Below are positions 15,698 through 23,929 of a stretch of 31,210 bases of DNA, one piece after another. Made by a program: the position numbers and the translations under genes. This stretch comes from CAYRGQ01 sp964444885. GTDB lineage: Bacteria; Bacteroidota; Bacteroidia; Sphingobacteriales; Sphingobacteriaceae. Positions within the stretch are counted from its first letter, which is position 1. Each line of letters starts with the position of its first letter. The DNA lies in contig CAYUIZ010000025.1 of NCBI GenBank assembly GCA_964444885.1, forward strand, positions 1-31,210, given 5' to 3'. The notes beneath the pieces were generated by a model that did not search any database, was not told where the DNA came from, and saw only the letters and a list, made by a program, of their open reading frames with translations.

Positions 15698-17445
15698 TAT
15701 TTCCTGCTTCCTCTAAAGTTCTTAGGGACGTTATAGACGGGCATTTGGTCCAAACTGGGTTTAATTACGTGCAACGCATTGCCGCCTAGCAACTTCTTTT
15801 TCACGTCGAGGGGCAGGCGAGTGAAGACGGCCCAGCCCAACTGTTGCCGCGGATCGCGCATAGGCAGGTCCGATCCATACAAAATCCGGTCTTCGCCGGC
15901 GCCCTCCATCAAATACTCGATAATGCCTAGATGAACAGGCGTCAGCGTGATTTCAGCATACACATTCGGGTATTTATTCATCGCCTTGATCGCCAAGTCT
16001 GCCAGCCTGAAATTGCTGCCCGCGTGGGCGATTACCCAGCGTACGTTCGGGTATTTCGGTGCCAATGTTTCCACTTCCTGCAAGTCCGAGCGCGTATTAT
16101 GCAACAATCCGTACAGGTGGTGCTCGTTGCCATACTCCCACCAGATGTCGTAGGAAGGGTCATGATAGGGGATGCCATAGTGCAGGTAAGGCTTCATACC
16201 AATAAAGCGCTTATCCTTATACACCTCGGGAATCATCACGGCCAGCTCCTCTTGCGTATAATGGGCCGGATCGAAATTCGCTAACCCCCAATATCCAGGG
16301 GGCGCGGCGTCCAATGCCTCGGTGGCCGTCACGTTGCCTCCTTTGGAATCCACGCTAACCACGCCGTTCCAACTCATGATGCCACCGCCATAGTAACCTA
16401 AGCGCGTCACGAGGTCAAACACGCCGCTGGGCCCGCCGTTGTGCATGCGGTAGTGCCAGCCCGTACCGTGCAAGCCCTCGTGCAAAATGTGCATGTGCAT
16501 ATCGATGATGGGCGTGGGCACCGGCTTGCCGTGGCGCACCGCTTTCATCAAAATATCTTCGTTTTTGTTCTCTCGGATCGCTGGCGGGCGCTGTCCGTGC
16601 AGGAGGCGCGTCAGGTTGCCTCCGGCTACTTTGTCCCTCGCTTCCTTGGGAATGGCCGCATAATCGACATAGGTGCGATGGGCTCCTGCCGACATCGTAG
16701 GCGCATTGGACGCAAAAACCAATTGGTCGATATAACCGTCGCGATACAAGGTTTCAAGCCCTTCGTTGATCTGGAAGTTATCGAAACTGATGTGCAAGTT
16801 TTTATACACGCCCAACATCGGCAGCAATGTCCGCTGCGCTGACCAGTACACGCCGGTCAACAAAATCGGCAAGCCTTGATACGTGTTTAGCAATTCCTTG
16901 ATACCGCCGAGGCCGCCAAATTCTTCGGCACGGACGATGGTCAGTATTTTATTGTCTCGCAACCAACTCAATAACTCAGCCGCATGGGAGGTCTTCCAAT
17001 CCCAATTATTGCCCGCTGGATTCAACGTGACCGCCCGCACGTCGTGTTCCTTCATGAGTGGCCCCAATTCCGCAGGACCTGGAAATTCTTCCGTACTCGC
17101 TGGCATCAGGTTCCACACCGCGAAGAGATACGGGTAAGGCCGGAGCATTTTGCTCAAGTCGAGGTTCGAATACATCGGGTCGTATGTGACGGAAAGCACC
17201 GATGCCACGAGTGCCCCGGAGATCGAGCAGTGCTCCATTTCGTCCACCAAATGCTTCAGGCTCCAGCGCTCCGCGGGATGCTTGTTTCGTTTGGGACCAA
17301 TGTTGGTAAAGCCGTCAAAAAACAGCAACGGTTCCTCATTCGATGCCCATGCCGACGCGGGCAACGAATTGGCCAGTGCCAGCCCCATCCCTGCCAATGC
17401 ACTGTTTTTTATAAAACTCCTTCTTGAATGTTGGTTCTTAAACAT
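15697..17445 (-). CDS. Tat-exported amidohydrolase with two TIM-barrel-like domains, first one degenerate
   Basis: 582 residues, ATG at 17445. The leader SRRSFIK (7-13) is an exact Tat consensus, followed by a hydrophobic run and ASAWA. The active domain is the second one (about 310-582): IIDMHMH (His317, His319), His449 in LLHNTRSD, His474 in VIAHAGS and Asp526 in YGSDLP, as in amidohydrolase family 2. The first domain (about 40-285) lacks the HxH but ends with FASNAPT and KVAGGNLTRLL, which parallel YGSDLPM and KLLGGNALHVI of the second. It is therefore an inactivated duplicate or a scaffold. Known family activities include lactone, amide and decarboxylation chemistry, usually in the cytosol; here it acts outside the inner membrane. 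It is coupled to the following lyase gene. Confidence 0.85.
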   Translation of the reverse strand: MFKNQHSRRSFIKNSALAGMGLALANSLPASAWASNEEPLLFFDGFTNIGPKRNKHPAERWSLKHLVDEMEHCSISGALVASVLSVTYDPMYSNLDLSKMLRPYPYLFAVWNLMPASTEEFPGPAELGPLMKEHDVRAVTLNPAGNNWDWKTSHAAELLSWLRDNKILTIVRAEEFGGLGGIKELLNTYQGLPILLTGVYWSAQRTLLPMLGVYKNLHISFDNFQINEGLETLYRDGYIDQLVFASNAPTMSAGAHRTYVDYAAIPKEARDKVAGGNLTRLLHGQRPPAIRENKNEDILMKAVRHGKPVPTPIIDMHMHILHEGLHGTGWHYRMHNGGPSGVFDLVTRLGYYGGGIMSWNGVVSVDSKGGNVTATEALDAAPPGYWGLANFDPAHYTQEELAVMIPEVYKDKRFIGMKPYLHYGIPYHDPSYDIWWEYGNEHHLYGLLHNTRSDLQEVETLAPKYPNVRWVIAHAGSNFRLADLAIKAMNKYPNVYAEITLTPVHLGIIEYLMEGAGEDRILYGSDLPMRDPRQQLGWAVFTRLPLDVKKKLLGGNALHVIKPSLDQMPVYNVPKNFRGSRK

Positions 17446-17543
17446 GAATTCTGTTGCTCTGGTTTATACGTTTATTTGTTTCATGGTTTTTCCTTAATGC
17501 CTTATATGGGCGCTTTTAGAAAAACCCGATAAAATTTGCTTGA

Positions 17544-18944
17544 TCAGTCCGCCAATAGTTTTGCCATGGCTTCCATCACCACTTTCTCGGCTCCGGGCTT
17601 GACGCCTGACGCCGGGCCCACTTCGTAGCCGCCTTCTTCGTAGGCGCTGGCCGGGCAGATATATCCCGGCGCGTAGTCACCGTAGCCGGCCACCGCCACG
17701 AACAAATCGTCGCGCATTTGCTTCGCGGCCAACTGGAAAGCCACCAAAGGCTCGCCGGGCAGGTGCAATATCCGCGCATTGCCCACGCGGAGGCACGAGA
17801 GCGGAATAAACTGCCCACGGTCCTGGCGTTTTGCCAGCACCAGCTTATACACGTTATTCGCCAAGAAAATGGGATTATGCTCGGCAAGTTCCTGCTCGAG
17901 CGCGATAGCGGTCTCGGCAATAGGCAGTTCCAACGGCGTCCAGCTCCAGCCAATGCTTTCAGGCGTTATCGGCGTTTTTTCAGTTTTTTCCCAAGCGCGC
18001 TCCATTCCGGCAGCCAGGCGCTGGGCCAGCGCATAGCGATTTTCTTTCGACCCGTCGTTGTACTTGCCAGCCGTAATGTCGCCACCGGCGCCATTAAAAT
18101 GTAGATGCAGGGCTTCCGGCACGGCCATTTGCCGCATAAAGCGGGCTATCCCCGGAAAGTCCGGGTTAGCATTGCCGGTGCGGTAATAGCTTTGCGGATG
18201 GCAAGCGTAGTAGCTGAGCACAGCCACGGGCTTGTCGCCATTCCAAAAGCTGACTAACGAAACTTCCGGATCGATTACGCCCTCGGGGTATGCCCGGATG
18301 TCAGCACGGGCGCTGGCCGAAGTACGGCTGATGGTGGCCTTGCCATTTTCGTCGAGTATGCGCCGGTTAGACGCGACTTGGTGCACGAACGAGGTTCCCA
18401 GGCCAACGTGGGTCACCGCTTGCGGGTGTTGCACGGCCTCCCGGACAGCGTGTTCCAAGCGTTGCAACAGCTCCCTGGCAAAGGTGCCTTCGTAATTGAT
18501 CGGGTCCAACCCCTTAGACAGCAACAAGGCTTCGGCGCCAAAATCGCAGGTGGGCGCATCATGCTGGTGCACGGTATGCACGGCCACGCGCTCAGGCACC
18601 GTGCCTGCCGCGCGCGCCAAAACCCGCTTAAACTCGTCCTGCCCTTCGTTGGCAATCCCAATCCAGTCGACCGAGCAAAGCACAATCGGGTGGCCTGAGC
18701 CGGAGATAACGATTCCCTTTGCCCGCAGGCCCATGTCCCAGCTGTGGGTCATGCTATCGTAGGTGAGATAGCTTCCCACGGGCGGCGTGGCATCCACGTC
18801 AAAGACGCTGACCGTGACGAGGCCTTCTCCATCGTCCTGCTGCGCAGGCGAATCCGCAGGCCGCGCCGCAAGCAACAGGGGCAATGCCATAGCCAAGGCC
18901 ACCAAAAACTTTGCTCGTACTGCAATAAATGATACGTATTTCAT
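17544..18944 (-). CDS. Exported neutral/alkaline-ceramidase-like hydrolase
   Basis: 466 residues, ATG at 18944, with a signal peptide (hydrophobic VALAMALPLLLAA, then AxA-type residues). The mature part resembles the N-terminal domain of neutral/alkaline ceramidases: VSVFDVDATPPVG, VLCSVDWIGI (as in LVSxDxxG), the histidine cluster HTVHQHDAP (His123, 126, 128), ACHPQSYY (His249) with NPDFPG, and GAGGDIT (285-291), then LPGEP near the C-terminus. Ceramidases are zinc amidases that cleave the N-acyl bond of sphingoid lipids. The protein is shorter than true ceramidases (about 640-700 residues) and lacks their C-terminal immunoglobulin-like domain. Within a PUL, amide cleavage on a sugar is as plausible as lipid hydrolysis. 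The gene starts 9 bp after the aminotransferase stop. Confidence 0.75.
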   Translation of the reverse strand: MKYVSFIAVRAKFLVALAMALPLLLAARPADSPAQQDDGEGLVTVSVFDVDATPPVGSYLTYDSMTHSWDMGLRAKGIVISGSGHPIVLCSVDWIGIANEGQDEFKRVLARAAGTVPERVAVHTVHQHDAPTCDFGAEALLLSKGLDPINYEGTFARELLQRLEHAVREAVQHPQAVTHVGLGTSFVHQVASNRRILDENGKATISRTSASARADIRAYPEGVIDPEVSLVSFWNGDKPVAVLSYYACHPQSYYRTGNANPDFPGIARFMRQMAVPEALHLHFNGAGGDITAGKYNDGSKENRYALAQRLAAGMERAWEKTEKTPITPESIGWSWTPLELPIAETAIALEQELAEHNPIFLANNVYKLVLAKRQDRGQFIPLSCLRVGNARILHLPGEPLVAFQLAAKQMRDDLFVAVAGYGDYAPGYICPASAYEEGGYEVGPASGVKPGAEKVVMEAMAKLLAD

Positions 18945-18953
18945 GCTGGACAG

Positions 18954-20312
18954 TTATATTGCTTTCAATGACTCCCGGTTTTCGTACACTTTGATAACCG
19001 CATTGGCAATATCGTCCATATCGCTCCGGCTTCCGAGCAAGACGCCCGACGCCCAAAAAGCGATGAGGGTTTCATCGGTAATCTTGTCGCAGTTAGGCAG
19101 GTGCATCCCTTCGCGGTAGTCTTTCAAGCGCCGCTTGCTGAAAAATTGCTTGTAAACACGCTGTTCCAAGATCGTATCGACCCACGTGTCTTTGTGCAAT
19201 CCCCTGCGGATGTATGAGGTAAACGGTACGCCTTCCGCTTGTATCGCTTTCAGGAACTGGCTGCGCTCCAAGCCACCGAAAAAAGCCTTGTCGTACCGCA
19301 TGGCATAGTTGTAATACGCGCCGTTCTCCGTGCCGGGATATTGCTTTTGGGGAATCACGCCGCCAAAATCCTTCAACTTTTCGTTCAAGTAATTCGCGTT
19401 GGCATTGCGGGTCTCAAAACGCTCCTTGGCTTTGTCCAGCTGGCCCATCAAGATCGCTCCTTCAAACTCATTCATCCGGTATTTGGGACCGATGCGCTCG
19501 TTAGCGCCCGCGCGGGAGGTGCCACGGTTCTGCACCGTGAAACATTCGCTCATCAAGGCTTCGTCGTTCCCGACGACAGCCCCGCCCTCACCCGCGGATA
19601 TGGACTTGCTGGCCTGGAAGCTGAAACAGCCCAAATCGCCAATCAAGCCCACCGCTTGGCCTTGGTATGTGGTAAACGGCGCCTGGCAGGCGTCCTCAAT
19701 GACTTTCAAGCCATGTTTGCGCGCGATAGCCATGATCCGTTCCATATTGGCGGGGAAACCCATGATATGCACGGGCATGATGGCTTTCGTGTTGGCATTG
19801 ACGTGTTTTTCCACTTCGTCCGGATCCAGCTGGAAAGATTCGGGATCCAAGTCGACTAAGACCGGTAATGCCCGGCTGGTCAAAATCGCCGATATGGTGC
19901 CGAAGTCCGTGTATGGCGAGGTAATGACCTCATCCCCCGGACCGATATTCAGCGCTTCTACGCAGGTGCTCAGGGCTTGCGTGCCCGACCCGGTGCCCAC
20001 GCAATAGTTTGACCCGATCAGTTCGGCAAACCGCTTTTCAAAGGTAGGCACGGTGCCGGTTTGGGATTGTATGCGGCTCCATATCCCGCTTTTCGTCGTC
20101 TTGACAACGCTTTCCACCATCTTGTCATCCACAAACGGCCAACGTGGCCAGGTCTTGTTATTACGTATTGCAGTACCCCCCAAAACGGCGGGCTTGCCCG
20201 CATCACGCGTGAAAACTGACGCATACGATGGCAACGCTGACGTGGCCAGTGCCGCTGCAAGCGTTCCTTGCCCTACTTTCCCAATAAATTTTCGACGATT
20301 TAACTCTTTCAT
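18954..20312 (-). CDS. DegT/DnrJ/EryC1/StrS-type PLP aminotransferase with Tat-like signal
   Basis: 452 residues, ATG at 20312 with AAGGAA about 13 bases upstream. Residues 1-33 (NRRKFIG, a hydrophobic run, then SALPSYAS) form a twin-arginine signal. The fold-type I core is clear: GTGSGTQAL (106-114), Asp207 in VIEDACQA, and the Schiff-base lysine Lys236 in SFQASKSISAGEGGAVV, followed by YRMNEFEGA. Relatives transaminate keto-sugars during amino-sugar synthesis, almost always in the cytosol. An exported holoenzyme could travel folded with PLP by the Tat route. The catalytic residues appear intact, so activity is likely. It lies directly before the ceramidase-like gene (9 bp apart), suggesting joint periplasmic work on an amino or keto sugar. 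Confidence 0.88.
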   Translation of the reverse strand: MKELNRRKFIGKVGQGTLAAALATSALPSYASVFTRDAGKPAVLGGTAIRNNKTWPRWPFVDDKMVESVVKTTKSGIWSRIQSQTGTVPTFEKRFAELIGSNYCVGTGSGTQALSTCVEALNIGPGDEVITSPYTDFGTISAILTSRALPVLVDLDPESFQLDPDEVEKHVNANTKAIMPVHIMGFPANMERIMAIARKHGLKVIEDACQAPFTTYQGQAVGLIGDLGCFSFQASKSISAGEGGAVVGNDEALMSECFTVQNRGTSRAGANERIGPKYRMNEFEGAILMGQLDKAKERFETRNANANYLNEKLKDFGGVIPQKQYPGTENGAYYNYAMRYDKAFFGGLERSQFLKAIQAEGVPFTSYIRRGLHKDTWVDTILEQRVYKQFFSKRRLKDYREGMHLPNCDKITDETLIAFWASGVLLGSRSDMDDIANAVIKVYENRESLKAI

Positions 20313-20374
20313 CTTGTATTCTTCCTTGAAATTCTGTTTCTGTTCATTCGGTATTCCGTAGCGCGGCCTGCGTA

Positions 20375-20959
20375 TTAATCCGTTTTGGAAAACAACGCGT
20401 CCAAATCCTTGATAATGCCATTGAATCGTTCGATTGACGCTTCGGTGATGCGTTCCGAGGCATTCTTGGTCATCATCAACTTAAAGGTTTTGCCGACCAT
20501 AATGTCTATTGCCGGATGCACGGGGATGAAGAGGTCGCGCGAGGAGGCTTCTTGGGCCTCATAATACTGCTTCTCTACATAGTTAATTCCCCAAATCACC
20601 AAGGTGCACGCCCCGTCTTTGTACACCAAGCTGAGGTCATAGGTCATGTACATGCCCACCGACTGCAACAATTTATCGCTTATGCTCACATAATCGGTTA
20701 TCCGGCATACGATGTGGTCGTCACTACTGGCATGGAATGCGCCAGCGTAGGGGTTCAGCACATTATTTAAGTAGTCGCTCGCGGCGTTTCGCATCTCGTC
20801 CTTGCTCAGTTCCGACTCGAAATCGACTTGGAACACGACCTCTTTGCCCACCACGGGAATGGAGTCTGCGCGGAACTGTGCAACCTGCCCATAAACCGCC
20901 ACACACGGCAAAACAAGAATAAGCAAAAAAAGCAACGAACTCCTGATCATCATAAGCAT
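20375..20959 (-). CDS. Small exported protein of unknown function, possibly DUF4468-like
   Basis: 194 residues from ATG at 20959. In-frame ATGs also lie at 20953, 20950 and 21004; the last would begin almost on the hairpin at 21007. The N-terminus MLMMIRSSLLFLLILVLPCVAVYG is a signal peptide ending in an AxxYGQ-like site. The rest is a small alpha/beta domain: VVFQVDFESELSKDEMRNAASDYL, DDHIVCRITDY, MTYDLSLVYKDGACTLVIWG. The helix-strand pattern and the y-x-l-x-l-x-y-K-D-G segment recall DUF4468 proteins (TBP-like fold), but I am not sure. It is separated from the binding-lipoprotein gene by the palindromic hairpin and from the aminotransferase by 62 bp. No catalytic motif is seen. Confidence 0.7.
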   Translation of the reverse strand: MLMMIRSSLLFLLILVLPCVAVYGQVAQFRADSIPVVGKEVVFQVDFESELSKDEMRNAASDYLNNVLNPYAGAFHASSDDHIVCRITDYVSISDKLLQSVGMYMTYDLSLVYKDGACTLVIWGINYVEKQYYEAQEASSRDLFIPVHPAIDIMVGKTFKLMMTKNASERITEASIERFNGIIKDLDALFSKTD

Positions 20960-21006
20960 GTTACGTTTTCGTGGCAACAGCCGCATTAGCAAGGTGATAA
21001 GCATAT

Positions 21007-21039
21007 AAACCTGACAGGTTAAAATAACCTGCCAGGTTT
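21007..21039. terminator. Palindromic hairpin, probable bidirectional terminator or attenuator
   Basis: Two 14-nt arms (21007-21020 and 21026-21039, 13/14 complementary) flank a 5-nt A-rich loop. Each arm is itself a palindrome, AACCTGnCAGGTT. It lies 53 bp after the stop of the DUF4998 lipoprotein gene. It has no strong U-tract, so partial readthrough into the enzyme genes is likely. It would set a high level for the uptake genes and a lower level for the enzymes. Confidence 0.55.
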
Positions 21040-21092
21040 AGTACACCAACACTCATCCCATTCGTTTAACCACACTATTTAATCGATTTTCC

Positions 21093-22496
21093 TTAATCGA
21101 TCACCCAAAAGTTTTCCGCAGCGTTAAAATTGCTAAACGCATAAATATCACCGTTGGCTTCCATGCCATACAGCGTGGTGCCCGCACCGAATATCCGTTC
21201 AAAACGATCCCAGCCGCTGCCAATCCGGCTACGGGAGCCAAGCGCGCCACTCACGGTGTACGGGGTGCTCCATAAATAGCCCTCATCGTCTACCAACAAC
21301 ATGGTCTGGTGATTAAACAAGGCGATCACACCGTAGGCATCGTATCCCTCGCCTCGGTTTGTACCGTTCGGGGCACCCCAAGTGGCGTTGTTGCGGGCTA
21401 CCCATGTTTGGATTGCTCCAGCGATCGAACGGGAGAAGAAAAAGCCCCGCGTAGGTAAGAACTGTTCAAAGACAAAACCAGAACCAAACGTAGCGGGTCC
21501 TACTTGGCTAAGTACTCCTTCGTCAAACTGCACCATGGCTACGCCATTGCCCGTCGTTATCCCGATAAACTTGTCGTCGTCGTAGAAGAAGAAATCCCGA
21601 TAGGTCGTTCTAGGCGCCAGGCCCGGATACGATGCGGCTTGGGTCAACTCCCCATCCGCGCCGATAGCGTACTCGATTAAGTCGCCATTGGCATTCCATT
21701 CATATACCAAAGCGCCGTACTGGTCGAAATATTTGCTTTCCGCATCGCCTTGCAAAGCGATCTTTGTCCCGCGCTCGGACAATACCGCTGGCGCGTGAAA
21801 GGTTTGGAAATCGTTGTACACCGTATCAATCCCTTGCGGCGGGAAAAACACCGTGCGAAACTGGAACTCGCCGCCATCCGGAAAGTTCGCCAAGGCCACT
21901 TCGTTGTCTTCGCGTTCGATCTTGACCGTATCTAACTCACTGAGGGTATTGGTGTACACAATCTCTGAAAACAATACGCTATCCCCCACAGTGGATGCAG
22001 AAAGCGTTAAATTATACGTAGCTTGTTGGTTATCGTAGTCAAAGGCTTGCACCCTGCGGGCCCGCAAGCCATCGCCAAACTCCAGCCCCCATACGGAAAC
22101 CGAAGCAGTAGAGAAGAGGGAAGTTTCGCCACGGTCATTCACGTTACGGAACTCAAACAAGGTACTGCCCTCCGGCAGATTGTCTAAAGTTATGGAATCT
22201 TTATGCACTCCGGAACCGCTCCGGTTCACCTCTTTTACAATGGAGTCTTGCCGCATGTTCCAATAGATCACCGTCCGGTCAATCTTAGGGTCTGCGCTTA
22301 TGTACCAGGTAACCTTGGCCCGGCCGAAACCGGGGAAGTATTCGATTGAATCCACTTTCCCCAGGTAAACGATCTCCTCGCGATCAGCATACTCCTGCTG
22401 GATGTCATTCATCTTGTCGCATGATGACAACGCGAATAGCAAGCATGCCAAAAGCCCGAGTGCCACAGGAGGGAATGTTTTTGTAATCTTTTTCAT
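21093..22496 (-). CDS. DUF4998 surface lipoprotein with tachylectin-like C-terminus (probable glycan-binding protein)
   Basis: 467 residues from ATG at 22496 (MKKITKTF); the frame also runs upstream to 22517. The lipobox is ALSSC with Cys26. After it, MNDIQQEYADREEIVYLGKVDSI and the WYISADPKID-x-x-VIYWN stretch match DUF4998. The middle (about 130-240) is a second beta-sandwich-like region. The C-terminal half is propeller-like, ending in GWDRFERIFGAGTTLYGM and NGDIYAF (about 426-455), the repeat type of tachylectin-2, a GlcNAc/GalNAc-binding lectin. This is the position of SusE/SusF-type surface glycan-binding proteins in a PUL. The sugar specificity suggested by the tachylectin resemblance is weak evidence. 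It follows a GC-rich hairpin at 22533-22556. Confidence 0.85.
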   Translation of the reverse strand: MKKITKTFPPVALGLLACLLFALSSCDKMNDIQQEYADREEIVYLGKVDSIEYFPGFGRAKVTWYISADPKIDRTVIYWNMRQDSIVKEVNRSGSGVHKDSITLDNLPEGSTLFEFRNVNDRGETSLFSTASVSVWGLEFGDGLRARRVQAFDYDNQQATYNLTLSASTVGDSVLFSEIVYTNTLSELDTVKIEREDNEVALANFPDGGEFQFRTVFFPPQGIDTVYNDFQTFHAPAVLSERGTKIALQGDAESKYFDQYGALVYEWNANGDLIEYAIGADGELTQAASYPGLAPRTTYRDFFFYDDDKFIGITTGNGVAMVQFDEGVLSQVGPATFGSGFVFEQFLPTRGFFFSRSIAGAIQTWVARNNATWGAPNGTNRGEGYDAYGVIALFNHQTMLLVDDEGYLWSTPYTVSGALGSRSRIGSGWDRFERIFGAGTTLYGMEANGDIYAFSNFNAAENFWVID

Positions 22497-22532
22497 CTGT
22501 TTGTCTTTAATCGTCAACGATTAGTTAAGAGC

Positions 22533-22556
22533 GGCGGCGGACGATCATCCGCCGCC
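22533..22556. promoter_or_regulatory. Strong GC-rich stem-loop inside the uptake operon
   Basis: Perfect 9-bp arms GGCGGCGGA (22533-22541) and TCCGCCGCC (22548-22556) surround a 6-nt loop, in the 91-bp gap between the DUF5000 and DUF4998 lipoprotein genes. There is no U-tract after it. It is best read as a processing or stability hairpin that tunes the ratio of the two lipoproteins. Confidence 0.6.
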
Positions 22557-22587
22557 TTCCTACTATCCTAATCCGTACTATTTAATG

Positions 22588-23889
22588 TCAATCCTCCGGC
22601 ACTACCGTGTTATCGCCGTAGAATGTGATCTCCCCCATCGAAAAATAGTTGTTGGAAGGTGGTGGCATAATGCCGGCCGCTTCGCGCACGAATAGCCGGA
22701 TATACCGCACGGGTTCGGCGTCGATGGGCATTTCGTATTCCGTTCCATTGGCAGCTAAGTTCAACACGGCCTGCGGATCGGGTGGCACCATGCGGTCATA
22801 ACGCGGAATGGCATGCCAGCCCAAATATTCCCAATCATCCTTAAACGTGCGCTCGGGCATTATCGTGGTGTTATCCACGGCGTGGATGGCGCCCCAGCGA
22901 ACGCTCGTTTCATCCAACCAATAAGGCCGGTCGGACAACTGGTCAAAATCAATCTCGTCCGAACCCCAAAGTTCAAACTGGGTAATGTTAACTTGGCCGT
23001 ACACGGAGTTGACGTGGTAGCCGTGAATAACGATTCGGCTCAGTTTAACCACTTCGCCTATGTCAATCGTCATGGATAGCCCGCTATTGCCAGGGTTCGT
23101 CAACCAACCGTGGCCTGACGTATTCACGATATTATCCCACAACATCCCGATGTGCCGGCCGCCGGATGGCAACGACGACGTGTTGTCGTGTGGCATGCTC
23201 GCCCGAAAATCAACGTAGGGCTTAGGAATTACCGTTTCAAAAAATGGCGTGGTCGTTAGGTACGTCGTGTCAGACACATTGCCCCACTTGTCTTCAAAGG
23301 CGATCGCAAAGGTCGCCTGCTCCGGGTCAAACCCCCGAAACGCACGCCGTTCTTCTTCCAAGGTCGTGAAATACATTTCATCCCAGTCCATCTCATTGCC
23401 AGCGCCCTGCCGCATAAAACGAACGCCCAGTTCAGTCGATTTAGGGTTTTCCCAGTTAGCAATAACGCCTCCAAAGCCTGGAACCATGCCCAAAGACTTT
23501 GTTGCGATATCGATCAGCGACTCTAAGGGTTCAAACTCGATCTCCACGGGTTGGGAGCGTTGTTCTTGCCGGTTGACTTTGTACAAGGTGGCCTTCACGC
23601 GATCTACTCGATGGAAGCCCTCGATAGTCAGCTCGTTCTTATGCACGGAGGCCTTTTCAGTATAGGTGCGCCCATCGCGCTCGTATTCGGCCATGATATA
23701 CAGGATATCCGGGTCATTGGGGATGTTGTAGCGGATTTCGGCCCCGCCGTTGATGGGCGTAATTTCGTACCCTTCTAAGGCTGCTGCGCCCCAAGAACCG
23801 CCCGCCGGACGCCGGTCCTCCATTTCCTGGCAACCCAAAAAAGCGCCCAGCATTAGGGTGGATATCAATATAAAGCTATATTTTTTCAT
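22588..23889 (-). CDS. DUF4959/DUF5126/DUF5000 lipoprotein (PUL glycan-binding protein)
   Basis: 433 residues from ATG at 23889; the frame continues 29 codons upstream into the SusD stop region, but MKKYSFILISTLMLGAFLGC is a proper lipoprotein signal with Cys20. Domains in order: DUF4959 (YEITPINGGAEIRYNIPND, ILYIMAEYERDGRTYTEKAS), DUF5126 (ATKSLGMVPGFGGVIANWENP) and DUF5000 (about 280-425, with LSMTIDIGEVVKLSRIVIHG and VRYIRLFVREA), the last a discoidin/F5-8-type carbohydrate-binding fold. Proteins of this build regularly follow SusD and bind glycan at the cell surface. The gap after susD is 40 bp. Confidence 0.88.
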   Translation of the reverse strand: MKKYSFILISTLMLGAFLGCQEMEDRRPAGGSWGAAALEGYEITPINGGAEIRYNIPNDPDILYIMAEYERDGRTYTEKASVHKNELTIEGFHRVDRVKATLYKVNRQEQRSQPVEIEFEPLESLIDIATKSLGMVPGFGGVIANWENPKSTELGVRFMRQGAGNEMDWDEMYFTTLEEERRAFRGFDPEQATFAIAFEDKWGNVSDTTYLTTTPFFETVIPKPYVDFRASMPHDNTSSLPSGGRHIGMLWDNIVNTSGHGWLTNPGNSGLSMTIDIGEVVKLSRIVIHGYHVNSVYGQVNITQFELWGSDEIDFDQLSDRPYWLDETSVRWGAIHAVDNTTIMPERTFKDDWEYLGWHAIPRYDRMVPPDPQAVLNLAANGTEYEMPIDAEPVRYIRLFVREAAGIMPPPSNNYFSMGEITFYGDNTVVPED

Positions 23890-23929
23890 CACAAAACGTT
23901 TTAACAGGTGGTTATTTCTAATACCGTGA

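Noticed and set aside
17461..17476. Possible third copy of the regulatory element (GGTTTAT-ACG-TTTAT)
   Set aside because: The spacing between the two half-sites is 3 bp shorter than in the true copies, the GCATAAT part is absent, and it lies only about 16 bp before a start codon in the middle of an operon.
17464..17484. Six-codon mini-ORF (MKQINV) with AAGGA upstream, before the amidohydrolase gene
   Set aside because: Such short frames arise by chance in AT-rich gaps, and the peptide has no feature of an attenuation leader.
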